DNA from: Enterococcus silesiacus
GTDB taxonomy: Bacteria > Bacillota > Bacilli > Lactobacillales > Enterococcaceae
Reading direction: 5' to 3'
Assembly (NCBI GenBank): GCA_001465115.1
Contig: CP013614.1
Coordinates: forward strand, 3,596,001-3,660,000
Length of the DNA: 64,000 nucleotides
Shown piece after piece: positions 46,451-56,092 of this stretch. Below the pieces are notes generated by a model. The model saw only the letters and a program-made list of their open reading frames with translations, did no database searches and was not told the origin of the DNA. Positions within the stretch are counted from its first letter, which is position 1. Each line of letters starts with the position of its first letter. The translations under genes and the position numbers were made by a program.

Positions 46451-47539
46451 ATGAATCAATCATTGATAGTAAGAGGAGCACCGCAAGAATATGAATGTCG
46501 AGTTGGTGCATGGGATGATTTAGAAGAACATTTAAATAGAAGAAAGATCAAACGAGTCATGGTTTTACACGGGAAAGATTCGTGGGAAGCGGCTAAACCT
46601 TATTTTCCGACATTTGTGAATATAGATGCACAGTTTGTCTATTATGGCGGAGAATGTACAGATAAGAAGACGATGGAATTAAAACGTTTATTTGAGCAGA
46701 AGCAATTAGATGGGATCATTGCTGTTGGCGGTGGTAAAATTGCGGATTTAGGGAAAGCAGTGGCAAATCAATGCAACACGCCGATCTTGATTTTACCAAC
46801 CTTAGCTGCGACGTGTGCTGCGTATACGCCGCTAAGCGTAATTTATAAAACAGACGGTGCCATGGATCGTTATGATGTTTTTGCAAATAGCAATGCCTTG
46901 GTTTTGATCGAGCCTAAAGTAATTTTGGATTCGCCGATTGAATTGATGATTGCTGGCATCGGCGATACTGCAGCAAAATGGTACGAAGCAGATGCGATGA
47001 TATCTCAGTTAGAAGTACAGCCGATTGAAATCCAAGTTTCTGCATTCGCAGCCAAAAAATGTCGAGATGTTTTGCTTGCAAACAGTCAAGAAGCACTTAA
47101 TGCTATGAAAGAAAAAGAAATCAATCAAGCCTTTTTAAATGTTGTAGAAACGAATATTTTACTTGGTGGAATGGTTGGAGGGTTTGGTGATGACTATGGT
47201 CGAACGTCTGGGGCCCACTCAATTCATGATGCATTGACTATCTTGCCAGAGAGCCATCAACAATTACATGGTAATAAAGTTGCTTATGGAGTGTTGGTTC
47301 AGTTGGTGATCGAAGATAAATGGTCAGAAATCGAACAACTAATTCCATTTTACCGCAGCCTTGATTTACCAATTTCTTTAAAAGAAATGAAGATGCATTT
47401 ATCAGAAGATGATTATCAGCGCGTTGCTGAGCGTGCTGCTGAACCACATGAAACCATTCATTATATGAAAGAAAAGATTACGCCAGAAATTATAAAAACA
47501 GCAATGATCGAACTTGAAGCAGCAATGAGTAACAAATAA
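46451..47539 (+). CDS. GldA-like iron/zinc-containing dehydrogenase
   Basis: A 362-residue family III alcohol dehydrogenase. NAD binding shows in GIIAVGGGKIADLGKAVA; metal ligands are the Asp in AGIGDTAAKWYE and His residues in GAHSIHDAL and LHGNKVAYG. It is related to glycerol dehydrogenase, but the length and sequence are closer in style to the HcxA (YbdH) hydroxycarboxylate dehydrogenase group, so 2-hydroxyacids are an alternative substrate. It is a single gene with its own terminator. Confidence 0.85.
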   Translation: MNQSLIVRGAPQEYECRVGAWDDLEEHLNRRKIKRVMVLHGKDSWEAAKPYFPTFVNIDAQFVYYGGECTDKKTMELKRLFEQKQLDGIIAVGGGKIADLGKAVANQCNTPILILPTLAATCAAYTPLSVIYKTDGAMDRYDVFANSNALVLIEPKVILDSPIELMIAGIGDTAAKWYEADAMISQLEVQPIEIQVSAFAAKKCRDVLLANSQEALNAMKEKEINQAFLNVVETNILLGGMVGGFGDDYGRTSGAHSIHDALTILPESHQQLHGNKVAYGVLVQLVIEDKWSEIEQLIPFYRSLDLPISLKEMKMHLSEDDYQRVAERAAEPHETIHYMKEKITPEIIKTAMIELEAAMSNK

Positions 47540-47558
47540 GTGAAGTTGAAAAACAAAA

Positions 47559-47602
47559 GAACTGGAGAGCGAAGGTTTAAAAATCTTATCTCCAGTTTTT
47601 AT
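47559..47602 (+). terminator. Terminator
   Basis: AACTGGAGA pairs with TCTCCAGTT and is followed by TTTTTATTG. Confidence 0.85.
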
Positions 47603-47705
47603 TGTCTAAGGATATCTTAAAGAAAGCCCGTAAAACCTTGCAAATACGAACAAAAAAAAGTATGATGAGGAAAGTGTAAATTTACAAAAGAAAGTAGGAG
47701 AATGA

Positions 47706-48851
<1,146 letters not shown>

Positions 48852-48933
48852 AAAAAAGATCAAAAGACTAGTGTTGCACAAGAAATTTTGGTACAGTAAA
48901 CTAGTGATTATACGATAGAGAGGTGAATAGAAA

Positions 48934-49293
48934 ATGGGCGGAGGACTTTCGTTTATTTTACCATTAATTCTTTTAGCGGGAATGATGTTTTTTATGACTC
49001 GTTCGCAAAAGAAACAACAAAATGAACGTCAAACACTTTTAGACGCAATGAAAGTGGGCGATGGCGTTGTAACGATCGGCGGCTTACACGGCGTGATCTC
49101 TGAAATTGACGCTGATAAGAGAACTGTATTGATCGATTGTGAAGGAATTATCCTTGAATTTGATCGTGCTGCAATCAAAACAGTAAAACCAGGTACCATT
49201 GTTACAAATGACAATGACGTAACTGTGGTTGAAACAGAAGAAACAATTGTTGAAGAACCAACAACTTCTGAAAATGATGAGACGAAAGAATAA
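48934..49293 (+). CDS. yajC: Preprotein translocase accessory subunit YajC
   Basis: A 119-residue protein with one N-terminal membrane helix (LSFILPLILLAGMMFFMT) and a small cytoplasmic beta domain (KVGDGVVTIGGLHGVISEID), the standard YajC form, with an acidic tail. YajC associates with SecDF. It is preceded by GAGAGGTG and followed by a small hairpin (CCAGC/GCTGG then TTTTTT, 49297-49319). Confidence 0.95.
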   Translation: MGGGLSFILPLILLAGMMFFMTRSQKKQQNERQTLLDAMKVGDGVVTIGGLHGVISEIDADKRTVLIDCEGIILEFDRAAIKTVKPGTIVTNDNDVTVVETEETIVEEPTTSENDETKE

Positions 49294-49296
49294 ATT

Positions 49297-49320
49297 CCAG
49301 CTTGCTGGGATTTTTTCTTT
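49297..49320 (+). terminator. Small terminator after yajC
   Basis: A short GC-rich stem, TTCCAGC with GCTGGGA, then TTTTTTC. Confidence 0.55.
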
Positions 49321-49370
49321 CTAACTAAAACTACTAGACATAGATTATTCTTTGGAAAGAGGGGAGAACC

Positions 49371-49652
49371 ATCGAAAAGCTATCATGGCACCAAAAGTTC
49401 TTATTAAAAAGAGAATTAAAAATCACTTGCCGATCTTTTCAGCAACTAGGTTATTCATCAGTCAATGAAACCGAATTGATGAACTATCTCGTTTCTTATC
49501 GTTGGAAAAAGAAAGCTCCATCATCTATCAAAGCTTGTCGTGAAGACATTTTACATATTGAACCAAACGAATTTTTTGATTATCAACAATTGATTGCACA
49601 AACTAGTAATTTAACTATCAAAGATTGGCATGATTTAACGGATCTATTCTAG
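49371..49652 (+). CDS. ComN-like post-transcriptional regulator with non-standard start
   Basis: A 93-codon frame with no ATG, GTG or TTG at its 5' end. The ribosome site GAGGGGAG (49360-49366) places initiation at the ATC of ATCGAAAAGCTATCATGG (49371); an in-frame stop lies about 30 bases upstream. The product (EKLSWHQKFLLKRELK, FQQLGYSSVNETELMNYLVS, YRWKKKAPSS, CREDILHIEPNEFFDY) follows the helical pattern of the ComN/PF13797 family, which in B. subtilis acts on comE mRNA. Position between yajC and adhE and an intact frame argue for a real gene. The stop codon is inside the terminator stem. Confidence 0.75.
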   Translation: MEKLSWHQKFLLKRELKITCRSFQQLGYSSVNETELMNYLVSYRWKKKAPSSIKACREDILHIEPNEFFDYQQLIAQTSNLTIKDWHDLTDLF

Positions 49653-49678
49653 TGCAGAATAGATCCGTTTTTTCTTTT
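49638..49678 (+). terminator. Terminator overlapping the ComN-like stop codon
   Basis: ACGGATCTATTCT pairs perfectly with AGAATAGATCCGT around a five-base loop, followed by TTTTTTCTTTT. Confidence 0.92.
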
Positions 49679-49686
49679 AGTATGAT

Positions 49687-49700
49687 AAGAAGCGCTTACA
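49687..49700. promoter_or_regulatory. cre-like site before adhE
   Basis: On the minus strand TGTAAGCGCTTCTT matches the CcpA consensus in its first twelve positions but not the last two. It lies about 55 bases upstream of the adhE promoter. Confidence 0.4.
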
Positions 49701-49754
49701 ATGATAATCCAGAAAAAAATGTGCTTAAATGTGAAGAAAATCACAATAAAACTA

Positions 49755-49783
49755 TTTACAAGAAAAAAATAATGTTGTATGAT
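49755..49783 (+). promoter_or_regulatory. adhE promoter
   Basis: TTTACA (49755-49760), 17 bases, TATGAT (49778-49783). Confidence 0.7.
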
Positions 49784-49787
49784 ATGT

Positions 49788-49805
49788 ATGTGAAATAGTT
49801 AACAA
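49788..49805. promoter_or_regulatory. Rex operator overlapping the adhE start site
   Basis: ATGTGAAATAGTTAACAA fits the Rex consensus TTGTGAnnnnnnTCACAA with small changes and lies directly after the -10 box, where the NADH-sensing repressor Rex blocks fermentation genes. Confidence 0.65.
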
Positions 49806-49843
49806 ACAAAAAATAAATCATTTATTTTTCTAGGAGGATCACA

Positions 49844-52441
49844 ATGGCTAAAACAATGAAGAAAGAAGATACTAAAACAACTGATGTATCAACAATGATC
49901 GACGAGCTAGCGAAAAAAGCAAATGTCGCTTTAAAAGAAATGGAAGACTTCGATCAAGAAAAAGTTGACCACATTGTGCACCAAATGGCAATGGCTGCTT
50001 TAGATCAACATATGCCTCTAGCAAAAATGGCTGTCGAAGAAACTGGCCGTGGAATTTACGAAGATAAAGCAATTAAAAATATGTATGCATCTGAATATAT
50101 CTGGAACAGCATTAAACACGATAAAACAGTAGGAGTTATTAATAAAGACGACCAAACAGGCTTAATCGAAATCGCTGAACCAGTCGGAGTTGTTTGTGGT
50201 GTTACACCAACAACAAATCCAACATCAACAACTATTTTTAAAGCATTGATTTCAATCAAAACACGTAATCCAATCGTATTCGCTTTCCATCCAAGCGCTC
50301 AAAAATGTTCTGCTGAAGCGGCTCGTATCGTCCGTGATGCAGCAATCAAAGCAGGCGCTCCTGAAAACTGTGTACAATGGATCGAACAACCTTCATTAGA
50401 AGCTACTTCAGGTTTGATGAACCATCCTGGAATCGCCATTGTTTTAGCCACTGGTGGTGCGGGCATGGTGAAATCAGCGTATTCAACTGGTAAACCAGCG
50501 TTAGGTGTAGGACCAGGTAACGTTCCTTCATATATTGAAAAAACAGCAAAAATCAAACGTGCAGTCAACGACTTGATCGTGTCTAAATCATTCGATAATG
50601 GTATGATCTGTGCTTCTGAGCAAGCTGTGATCGTAGATAAAGAAGTTTATGCAGCTGTAAAAGCTGAATTTGAAGCGCATCAAGTGTACTTCGTTAAACC
50701 AAACGAATTACAAAAACTAGAAGATGCTGTTATGAACGAAGGCAAATATGCCGTTAATCCAGCAATCGTTGGTTATTCTGCTGAACATATCGCAGAACTT
50801 GCTGGCATCAAAGTACCAAAAGGCACGAAAATTTTAATTGCTGAGCTAGAAGGTGCTGGTGCTGAATATCCACTTTCACGTGAAAAATTATCGCCAGTTT
50901 TAGCGATGATGAAAGCAAAAAATACAGATCACGCTTTTGACTTATGTGAAGCAATGCTTGAATTAGGTGGATTAGGCCATACAGCAGTGATCCATACAGA
51001 AGATGAAGATCTACAAGTGAAATTTGGCTTACGTATGAAAGCTTGCCGTATCTTAGTGAACTCTCCATCTGCTGAAGGCGGAATCGGTAATATCTATAAC
51101 GAAATGATTCCTTCATTAACATTAGGTTGCGGATCTTACGGTAAAAACTCAGTCTCTAAAAACGTATCTGCTGTCAACTTGATCAACGTCAAAACTGTAG
51201 CGAAACGGAGAAATAATATGCAATGGTTTAAATTACCGCCAAAAATTTTCTTTGAAAAAAATTCATTACAATATCTACAAAAAATGGAAAATGTTGAACG
51301 TGTGATGATCGTTTGTGATCCAGGAATGGTTCAATTCGGCTATGCAGATACAGTTCGTAAAGAATTACAAAAACGCAAAAACGACGTTCAAATCGAAGTA
51401 TTCTCAGCAGTAGAACCAAATCCATCTACAAATACAGTATATGCTGGAACAAAAGTGATGGTTGATTTTGAACCAGATACGATCATCGCTTTAGGTGGGG
51501 GCTCTGCAATGGATGCAGCCAAAGGCATGTGGATGTTCTATGAGCACCCAAATACAGAATTCTTTGGCGCTAAACAAAAATTCTTAGATATCCGTAAACG
51601 TACGTACAAAATTGAAAAAGCAGTTAAAACACAATTTGTATGTATTCCAACAACCTCAGGTACAGGTTCAGAAGTAACACCATTTGCGGTTATTACAGAT
51701 AGCGAAACACATGTAAAATACCCATTAGCGGATTATGCCTTGACACCAGATGTTGCGATCATCGATCCACAATTTGTCATGTCAGTTCCTGCTTCTGTAA
51801 CAGCGGATACTGGTATGGACGTTTTAACACATGCGATCGAGTCTTATGTTTCAGTAATGGCTTCTGATTACACTCGTGGATTAAGTTTACAAGCAATCAA
51901 ATTAGTCTTTGAACACTTAGAAAACTCAGTGAAACGTCCAGATGCTGAAAGCCGTGAAAAAATGCATAATGCATCAACAATGGCTGGTATGGCATTTGCC
52001 AACGCATTCTTAGGAATTTGTCACTCAGTAGCGCATAAAATTGGTGGAGAATATGGGATTCCTCACGGACGTACAAATGCGATTTTATTACCGCATATCA
52101 TCCGTTACAATGCCAAAGATCCTTCAAAACATGCAATGTTCCCTAAATATGACTACTTCCGTGCAGACACAGATTACGCTGATATCGCGAAATTCTTAGG
52201 TCTTAAAGGAAAAAATACAGCAGAATTAGTGGATGCATTAGCAACAGCAGTTTATGATTTAGGTGTATCTGTTGGAATCGATATGAATTTGAAAGCTCAA
52301 GGTGTAACACAAGAAATTCTTGATTCTACAGTTGATCACATGGCTGAATTAGCGTATGAAGATCAATGTACAACAGCAAATCCGAAAGAACCATTGATCA
52401 GCGAATTAAAACAAATCATCATTGATGCTTATAATGGTTAA
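49844..52441 (+). CDS. adhE: Bifunctional acetaldehyde-CoA/alcohol dehydrogenase AdhE
   Basis: An 865-residue fermentation enzyme that reduces acetyl-CoA to ethanol with two NADH and assembles into spirosomes. The N-terminal aldehyde dehydrogenase (residues 15-440) has GVTPTTNPTSTTIFKALI and the catalytic Cys in NGMICASEQAV; the C-terminal iron-dependent alcohol dehydrogenase (about 455-860) has ALGGGSAMDAAKGMW, TTSGTGSEVTPFAV and the iron ligands around GICHSVAHKIGGEYGIPHG. Length is standard. It is a single gene with a Rex-like operator and ends at a terminator. Confidence 0.97.
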   Translation: MAKTMKKEDTKTTDVSTMIDELAKKANVALKEMEDFDQEKVDHIVHQMAMAALDQHMPLAKMAVEETGRGIYEDKAIKNMYASEYIWNSIKHDKTVGVINKDDQTGLIEIAEPVGVVCGVTPTTNPTSTTIFKALISIKTRNPIVFAFHPSAQKCSAEAARIVRDAAIKAGAPENCVQWIEQPSLEATSGLMNHPGIAIVLATGGAGMVKSAYSTGKPALGVGPGNVPSYIEKTAKIKRAVNDLIVSKSFDNGMICASEQAVIVDKEVYAAVKAEFEAHQVYFVKPNELQKLEDAVMNEGKYAVNPAIVGYSAEHIAELAGIKVPKGTKILIAELEGAGAEYPLSREKLSPVLAMMKAKNTDHAFDLCEAMLELGGLGHTAVIHTEDEDLQVKFGLRMKACRILVNSPSAEGGIGNIYNEMIPSLTLGCGSYGKNSVSKNVSAVNLINVKTVAKRRNNMQWFKLPPKIFFEKNSLQYLQKMENVERVMIVCDPGMVQFGYADTVRKELQKRKNDVQIEVFSAVEPNPSTNTVYAGTKVMVDFEPDTIIALGGGSAMDAAKGMWMFYEHPNTEFFGAKQKFLDIRKRTYKIEKAVKTQFVCIPTTSGTGSEVTPFAVITDSETHVKYPLADYALTPDVAIIDPQFVMSVPASVTADTGMDVLTHAIESYVSVMASDYTRGLSLQAIKLVFEHLENSVKRPDAESREKMHNASTMAGMAFANAFLGICHSVAHKIGGEYGIPHGRTNAILLPHIIRYNAKDPSKHAMFPKYDYFRADTDYADIAKFLGLKGKNTAELVDALATAVYDLGVSVGIDMNLKAQGVTQEILDSTVDHMAELAYEDQCTTANPKEPLISELKQIIIDAYNG

Positions 52442-52453
52442 TTGAATAAAGTG

Positions 52454-52488
52454 AGAAGAGTAGCTAAAAAGTTACTCTTCTTTTTTTA
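52454..52488 (+). terminator. adhE terminator
   Basis: AGAAGAGTAGCT pairs with AGTTACTCTTCT (one G-T pair) around a short A-loop, then TTTTTTT. Confidence 0.88.
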
Positions 52489-52533
52489 TGAAAAAGAGTA
52501 TAATGAGGAGAATAAAAAGCGGAGGGATAGATA

Positions 52534-52965
52534 ATGACAATCAGAGAAGCAAAACTAGAAGATATTGATACAATCAATCAACTAAATACGTATCCATTAA
52601 ATCATGAATATCCACTGGAAGAGGCGAAAAAACAGTTGAGTTACCTACTTTCATCACCTGTCAATAAATTATTTGTACAAGAATTAGAAGGAAGAGTAGT
52701 TGGCTACATCCAACTAAGTGAATATGTCTGTACTTATGGTCCGAAGCTGATGAATGTGATGGCTCTAGTAGTAGATGAAAACATACATGGTCAAGGGATA
52801 GGAAAATCTTTGCTCAATCATGCAGAACAATGGGCACAAGAAGAGGACGCCAAAGGTATTCGACTAAATTCAGGTGTAGAGCGAACTGAAGCGCACAAGT
52901 TTTATGAACATCAAGGCTATGTAAGAGTCAAAAATCAAGTGAATTTCAGAAAGCTATTTGACTAA
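52534..52965 (+). CDS. GNAT-family N-acetyltransferase
   Basis: A 143-residue acetyltransferase. The acetyl-CoA site is in LVVDENIHGQGIGKSLLNHA and the fold ends with HKFYEHQGYVRVKNQVNF. A standard ribosome site (GCGGAGGGA) precedes it. The substrate is unknown; short single-domain forms like this act on amino groups of small molecules or proteins. Confidence 0.87.
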   Translation: MTIREAKLEDIDTINQLNTYPLNHEYPLEEAKKQLSYLLSSPVNKLFVQELEGRVVGYIQLSEYVCTYGPKLMNVMALVVDENIHGQGIGKSLLNHAEQWAQEEDAKGIRLNSGVERTEAHKFYEHQGYVRVKNQVNFRKLFD

Positions 52966-53005
52966 GTGAGATAACAATATCAGTCGTAAAGAATAAAATT
53001 ATATA

Positions 53006-53035
53006 TTGACAAATGAAAACGTAAAATGATACCAT
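53006..53035 (+). promoter_or_regulatory. Promoter of the rtcB leader
   Basis: TTGACA (53006-53011), 18 bases, then TACCAT (53030-53035) preceded by TGA, an extended -10. Confidence 0.55.
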
Positions 53036-53068
53036 AGAAAAATAACGAAGAAGAAAGGAGGGAGCAAA

Positions 53069-53182
53069 ATGACAATGAATCAATTCGACACAAGTAATAG
53101 TCAGAAATGGGTTGTAGAGCATTATCTTAGATTGAGACAATGGCAAAAATCATGTTTTTTTGCTCTCTCTTTCAGTATATAG
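53069..53182 (+). CDS. Small leader ORF upstream of rtcB, 37 aa
   Basis: A 37-codon frame behind a strong AAAGGAGGG site. The product begins MTMNQFDTSNSQKWVVEH, continues YLRLRQWQKS and ends in a short hydrophobic tail with one Cys. It lies between a promoter and a terminator hairpin that precedes rtcB, so it may be a leader peptide whose translation controls attenuation; a free small protein is the other option. I recognise no homologue. Confidence 0.5.
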   Translation: MTMNQFDTSNSQKWVVEHYLRLRQWQKSCFFALSFSI

Positions 53183-53213
53183 AACTATTTAAGCACAGTT
53201 CTTTAACAGATAA

Positions 53214-53248
53214 AGCCGTCGATCATTTTTGATCGGCGGTTTTTTTGT
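53214..53248 (+). terminator. Attenuator terminator in the rtcB leader
   Basis: GCCGTCGATC pairs with GATCGGCGG (one G-T pair) around six bases, followed by TTTTTTT. It lies inside the rtcB leader, so transcripts must read through it to reach the gene unless an unseen promoter lies closer. Confidence 0.75.
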
Positions 53249-53272
53249 CGAAATTTTACGGAGGTGAATCCA

Positions 53273-53308
53273 ATGAGTGGAAGAAAAGGAAAAAATCAAA
53301 CCGGCTAA
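53273..53308 (+). CDS. Second leader ORF before rtcB, 11 aa
   Basis: ATG behind a near-perfect CGGAGGTG reads MSGRKGKNQTG and stops 54 bases before rtcB. A ribosome site this strong for so short a frame, set against the weak GAGGA of rtcB, suggests translational coupling or control. Confidence 0.4.
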   Translation: MSGRKGKNQTG

Positions 53309-53362
53309 GGGATGCGGCCGTCATTTTGCATTCCGAATAGTATAAAAGAATGAGGAATCAGA

Positions 53363-54538
53363 ATGTTAACAATTAAAGGAAAATATAACGAAGCACAAGT
53401 ATATACAGATATGGTGGACGATAGCACGATCGGGCAAATCATATCTTTATGCAATCAAGAATTTGCTAAAGATAGTCAAATCAGAATCATGCCAGACACG
53501 CATAGCGGCTCTGGTTGTGTGATTGGCACAACGATGACAATCAAAGACAAGGTAGTGCCCAATCTAGTTGGGGTAGATATTGGTTGTGGACTATATGTCG
53601 TTAAACTAAATAAATCTATCAAAACAAATTTTGATAAACTAGATCGGATTATTCGAACAAGAATTCCAAGTGGTTCTCACTCACATGATAAAAGTCAGTA
53701 TATGTTTGAACTAGGAGCGGTGTCGGCGCCAATTCACAAAGGATGGGCTTTAAGAAGCTTAGGGACACTTGGTGGAGGAAATCATTTTATTGAAGTCAAT
53801 GAAGGCAATGATGGATTGTATTTAGTGATTCATAGTGGTAGTCGGATTTTAGGGAAAGAGATTGCTGAATACCACCAGGAAGTTGCGTACCAAACGTTAT
53901 CTCAACTACGAAAAGAATTAAAGATCCAAAGGACAAATGCTAAAAATAATGGAGAGTTTGAAAAAACTTTAGAGCTACAAAAACTACGAGAATCAGTAAA
54001 AATTCCGTATGAGCTATCTTATGTTACAGGAGAGCATTTAACAAACTATTTAAATGATATGAAAATCGCTCAAGCCTACGCGGCAATGAATCGTAAAGTT
54101 ATGGCTGAGATCATTATCAAAGGAATGAAGTGGAAAAAGGCTGTGATCGAATCATTTGACTGTCCACATAATTATATTGATTTAGAGCATAAACTTTTAA
54201 GAAAAGGAGCGGTCTCAGCTAAGCTTGGTGAAAAAATCATCGTTCCTTTAAATATGAAAGATGGAAGTATTCTTGCTACAGGAATGGGGAATAGTGACTG
54301 GAATCAATCAGGACCACATGGCGCAGGTCGCGTGTTAAGCCGTTCACAGGCAAAAGCAAAAATTAGTTTAGAAAGTTATCAACATGCTATGAAACATGTC
54401 TGGACGACTTCCGTTTCAAAGAAAACAATTGATGAAGCGCCAAAAGCATATAAACCAATGAAACAATTGATGGAAGATATGAAAGACACAATGGAAATTC
54501 AGGAAGTGATTCGCCCACTGTATAATTTTAAGGGCTAA
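53363..54538 (+). CDS. rtcB: RNA ligase RtcB
   Basis: A 391-residue GTP- and Mn-dependent ligase that joins 3'-phosphate (or cyclic phosphate) to 5'-OH RNA ends, repairing cleaved tRNA or rRNA. Visible motifs are MPDTHSGSGCVIG, LVGVDIGCGLYVVKL (metal Asp and Cys), LGTLGGGNHFIEVNEG, VIHSGSR and the guanylylation His region GPHGAGRVLSRSQAK. Length fits the short bacterial branch. No archease or PrfH gene is adjacent; a GNAT gene follows. Its leader has two small frames and a terminator. Confidence 0.94.
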   Translation: MLTIKGKYNEAQVYTDMVDDSTIGQIISLCNQEFAKDSQIRIMPDTHSGSGCVIGTTMTIKDKVVPNLVGVDIGCGLYVVKLNKSIKTNFDKLDRIIRTRIPSGSHSHDKSQYMFELGAVSAPIHKGWALRSLGTLGGGNHFIEVNEGNDGLYLVIHSGSRILGKEIAEYHQEVAYQTLSQLRKELKIQRTNAKNNGEFEKTLELQKLRESVKIPYELSYVTGEHLTNYLNDMKIAQAYAAMNRKVMAEIIIKGMKWKKAVIESFDCPHNYIDLEHKLLRKGAVSAKLGEKIIVPLNMKDGSILATGMGNSDWNQSGPHGAGRVLSRSQAKAKISLESYQHAMKHVWTTSVSKKTIDEAPKAYKPMKQLMEDMKDTMEIQEVIRPLYNFKG

Positions 54539-54568
54539 GTTGTTTGAGCTAAATAGGAGAAAAATAGT

Positions 54569-55087
54569 ATGAGTGAAAGAGTAATCATGTCTAAAAAAGT
54601 TGAAAAAGTAGAAACAGTTGATCGTTTCGCTGACAACTTCTTAAGTAGTTCTGAAAATCAGGTTGAATTGAATAAATACTTTGCCCGACACTTTTTTGAT
54701 GCATTCAAAGGAACGATTGATGATGAAGGAGAGACGTTGACTGATTGGCTGATCGAGGTTAGGGAAGCTTTTCAAGGAAAATATGGACCGATAATGAAAG
54801 AACACTCTTTTTATATTAAAGAAGAAGAGAGGATCATTGCCAGTACCGTTGTTGCCTTGTTTCGGGGTGTTCCCTTAGTTATTTATGTTGCGGTTGACCC
54901 TAGAGATAGAGGGCGTGGACTTGCTAAAAAATTGTTAATGAACATGCTAAATTCTTTTTATGACTCAATCTATCAAGACGTTTTTTTGGTTGTAACACCA
55001 GGCAATCTACCAGCAGAAATAATTTATAAACAGCTAGGGTTTGAGGGAGTCGGAATAAACTGGGAGGAACTCTTAGAATCGACATGA
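54569..55087 (+). CDS. GNAT-family N-acetyltransferase
   Basis: A 172-residue protein whose C-terminal part has the acetyl-CoA loop in VAVDPRDRGRGLAKKLLMNM and ends PAEIIYKQLGFEGVGI, the usual fold end. The first 70 residues are charged and unassigned. It starts 30 bases after rtcB behind TAGGAG, so the two are probably cotranscribed. An internal ATG at 54587 is an alternative start. Confidence 0.82.
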   Translation: MSERVIMSKKVEKVETVDRFADNFLSSSENQVELNKYFARHFFDAFKGTIDDEGETLTDWLIEVREAFQGKYGPIMKEHSFYIKEEERIIASTVVALFRGVPLVIYVAVDPRDRGRGLAKKLLMNMLNSFYDSIYQDVFLVVTPGNLPAEIIYKQLGFEGVGINWEELLEST

Positions 55088-55192
55088 TCAAGAGCATGGC
55101 TTTTTCAAATAAATCATTTGATGTATATAATGGAATCAAAGGATCTGAGTTTGATTAAACCAGTAATTTCATTTAAGAAAGGATGATTAAAA

Positions 55193-56053
55193 ATGTCAAA
55201 ATTTTCTCCATGTTTATGGTTTGACGGAAAAGTAGAAGAAGCGGCTGAGTTTTATGTGAACGCATTTGAAGAGAGTAAAATTAATCAGGTTGATTACTAT
55301 GTAGATAGTGAACATCAACCCAAAGGCTCAGTGTTGACGATAGCATTGACCCTTGCAGGGCAAGAAGTTATTTTGCTAAATGGTGGACCAGAATTTACGT
55401 TTACACCAGCAATTTCATTTTTTGTGGAGTGTGAAACAGAAGCGCAAATCGACAAATTATGGGAAACGTTGAGTCATAATGGTGAAGTTTTGATGGAATT
55501 TGGTGAATATCCATTCAGTAAAAAATATGGTTGGCTGAATGATCAATATGGCGTTTCATGGCAATTAGTTTTAGCTGGCACACCGCAGTCGATTGCGCCT
55601 AGTTTTTTATTTGCTGGAGAACAATTTGGCAAAGCGGAAGCGGCGATGCAACAGTGGATTGAAATTTTTGGTGATGGCAAGGTAGAATATATCCAAAAAA
55701 ATCCTGATGGTACTGTTGCACAAGCACTATTTACGATGCATGGGCAACCATTTCGGGTAATGGATAGCGGTGAGGCACATGACTTTACGTTCACGATGGC
55801 AACTTCGTTTTATGTTTACTGTAAAGATCAAGCAGAGATCGATCGTTTGTGGGAGGCTGTCACCGCCAAAGGAAAAGAATGGCCGTGTGGTTGGATGGAA
55901 GATGAGTATGGGGTCTGTTGGCAAACCGTGACGAACGATATGGAGGAGCTGTTGGATAATTCTGATCCAGATAGAGCTTATCGGGTAATGCAGGAATTGT
56001 ATAAAATGAAACGCATTGATATCGCTGCATTGAGAAAAGTATATGAAGGCTAA
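55193..56053 (+). CDS. VOC-superfamily protein, PhnB-like, two modules
   Basis: A 286-residue protein made of two copies of the PhnB/3-dmu-9_3-mt VOC fold: the first opens SKFSPCLWFDGKVEEAAEFY and ends YGVSWQLVL; the second opens IAPSFLFAGEQFGKAEAAM and ends YGVCWQTVT. Single-copy relatives are common; the duplication makes a full pseudo-dimer. No enzyme activity can be assigned, and resistance or catabolic roles are both known in the superfamily. AGAAAGGATG precedes the start. Confidence 0.83.
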   Translation: MSKFSPCLWFDGKVEEAAEFYVNAFEESKINQVDYYVDSEHQPKGSVLTIALTLAGQEVILLNGGPEFTFTPAISFFVECETEAQIDKLWETLSHNGEVLMEFGEYPFSKKYGWLNDQYGVSWQLVLAGTPQSIAPSFLFAGEQFGKAEAAMQQWIEIFGDGKVEYIQKNPDGTVAQALFTMHGQPFRVMDSGEAHDFTFTMATSFYVYCKDQAEIDRLWEAVTAKGKEWPCGWMEDEYGVCWQTVTNDMEELLDNSDPDRAYRVMQELYKMKRIDIAALRKVYEG

Positions 56054-56055
56054 AA

Positions 56056-56092
56056 AAAGAAGATTGGGCGTTTAAGCTCAATCTTCTTTTTT
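56056..56092. terminator. Bidirectional terminator
   Basis: AAAGAAGATTG pairs with CAATCTTCTTT and A and T runs flank the stem, serving the VOC gene and the convergent mevalonate operon. Confidence 0.9.
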
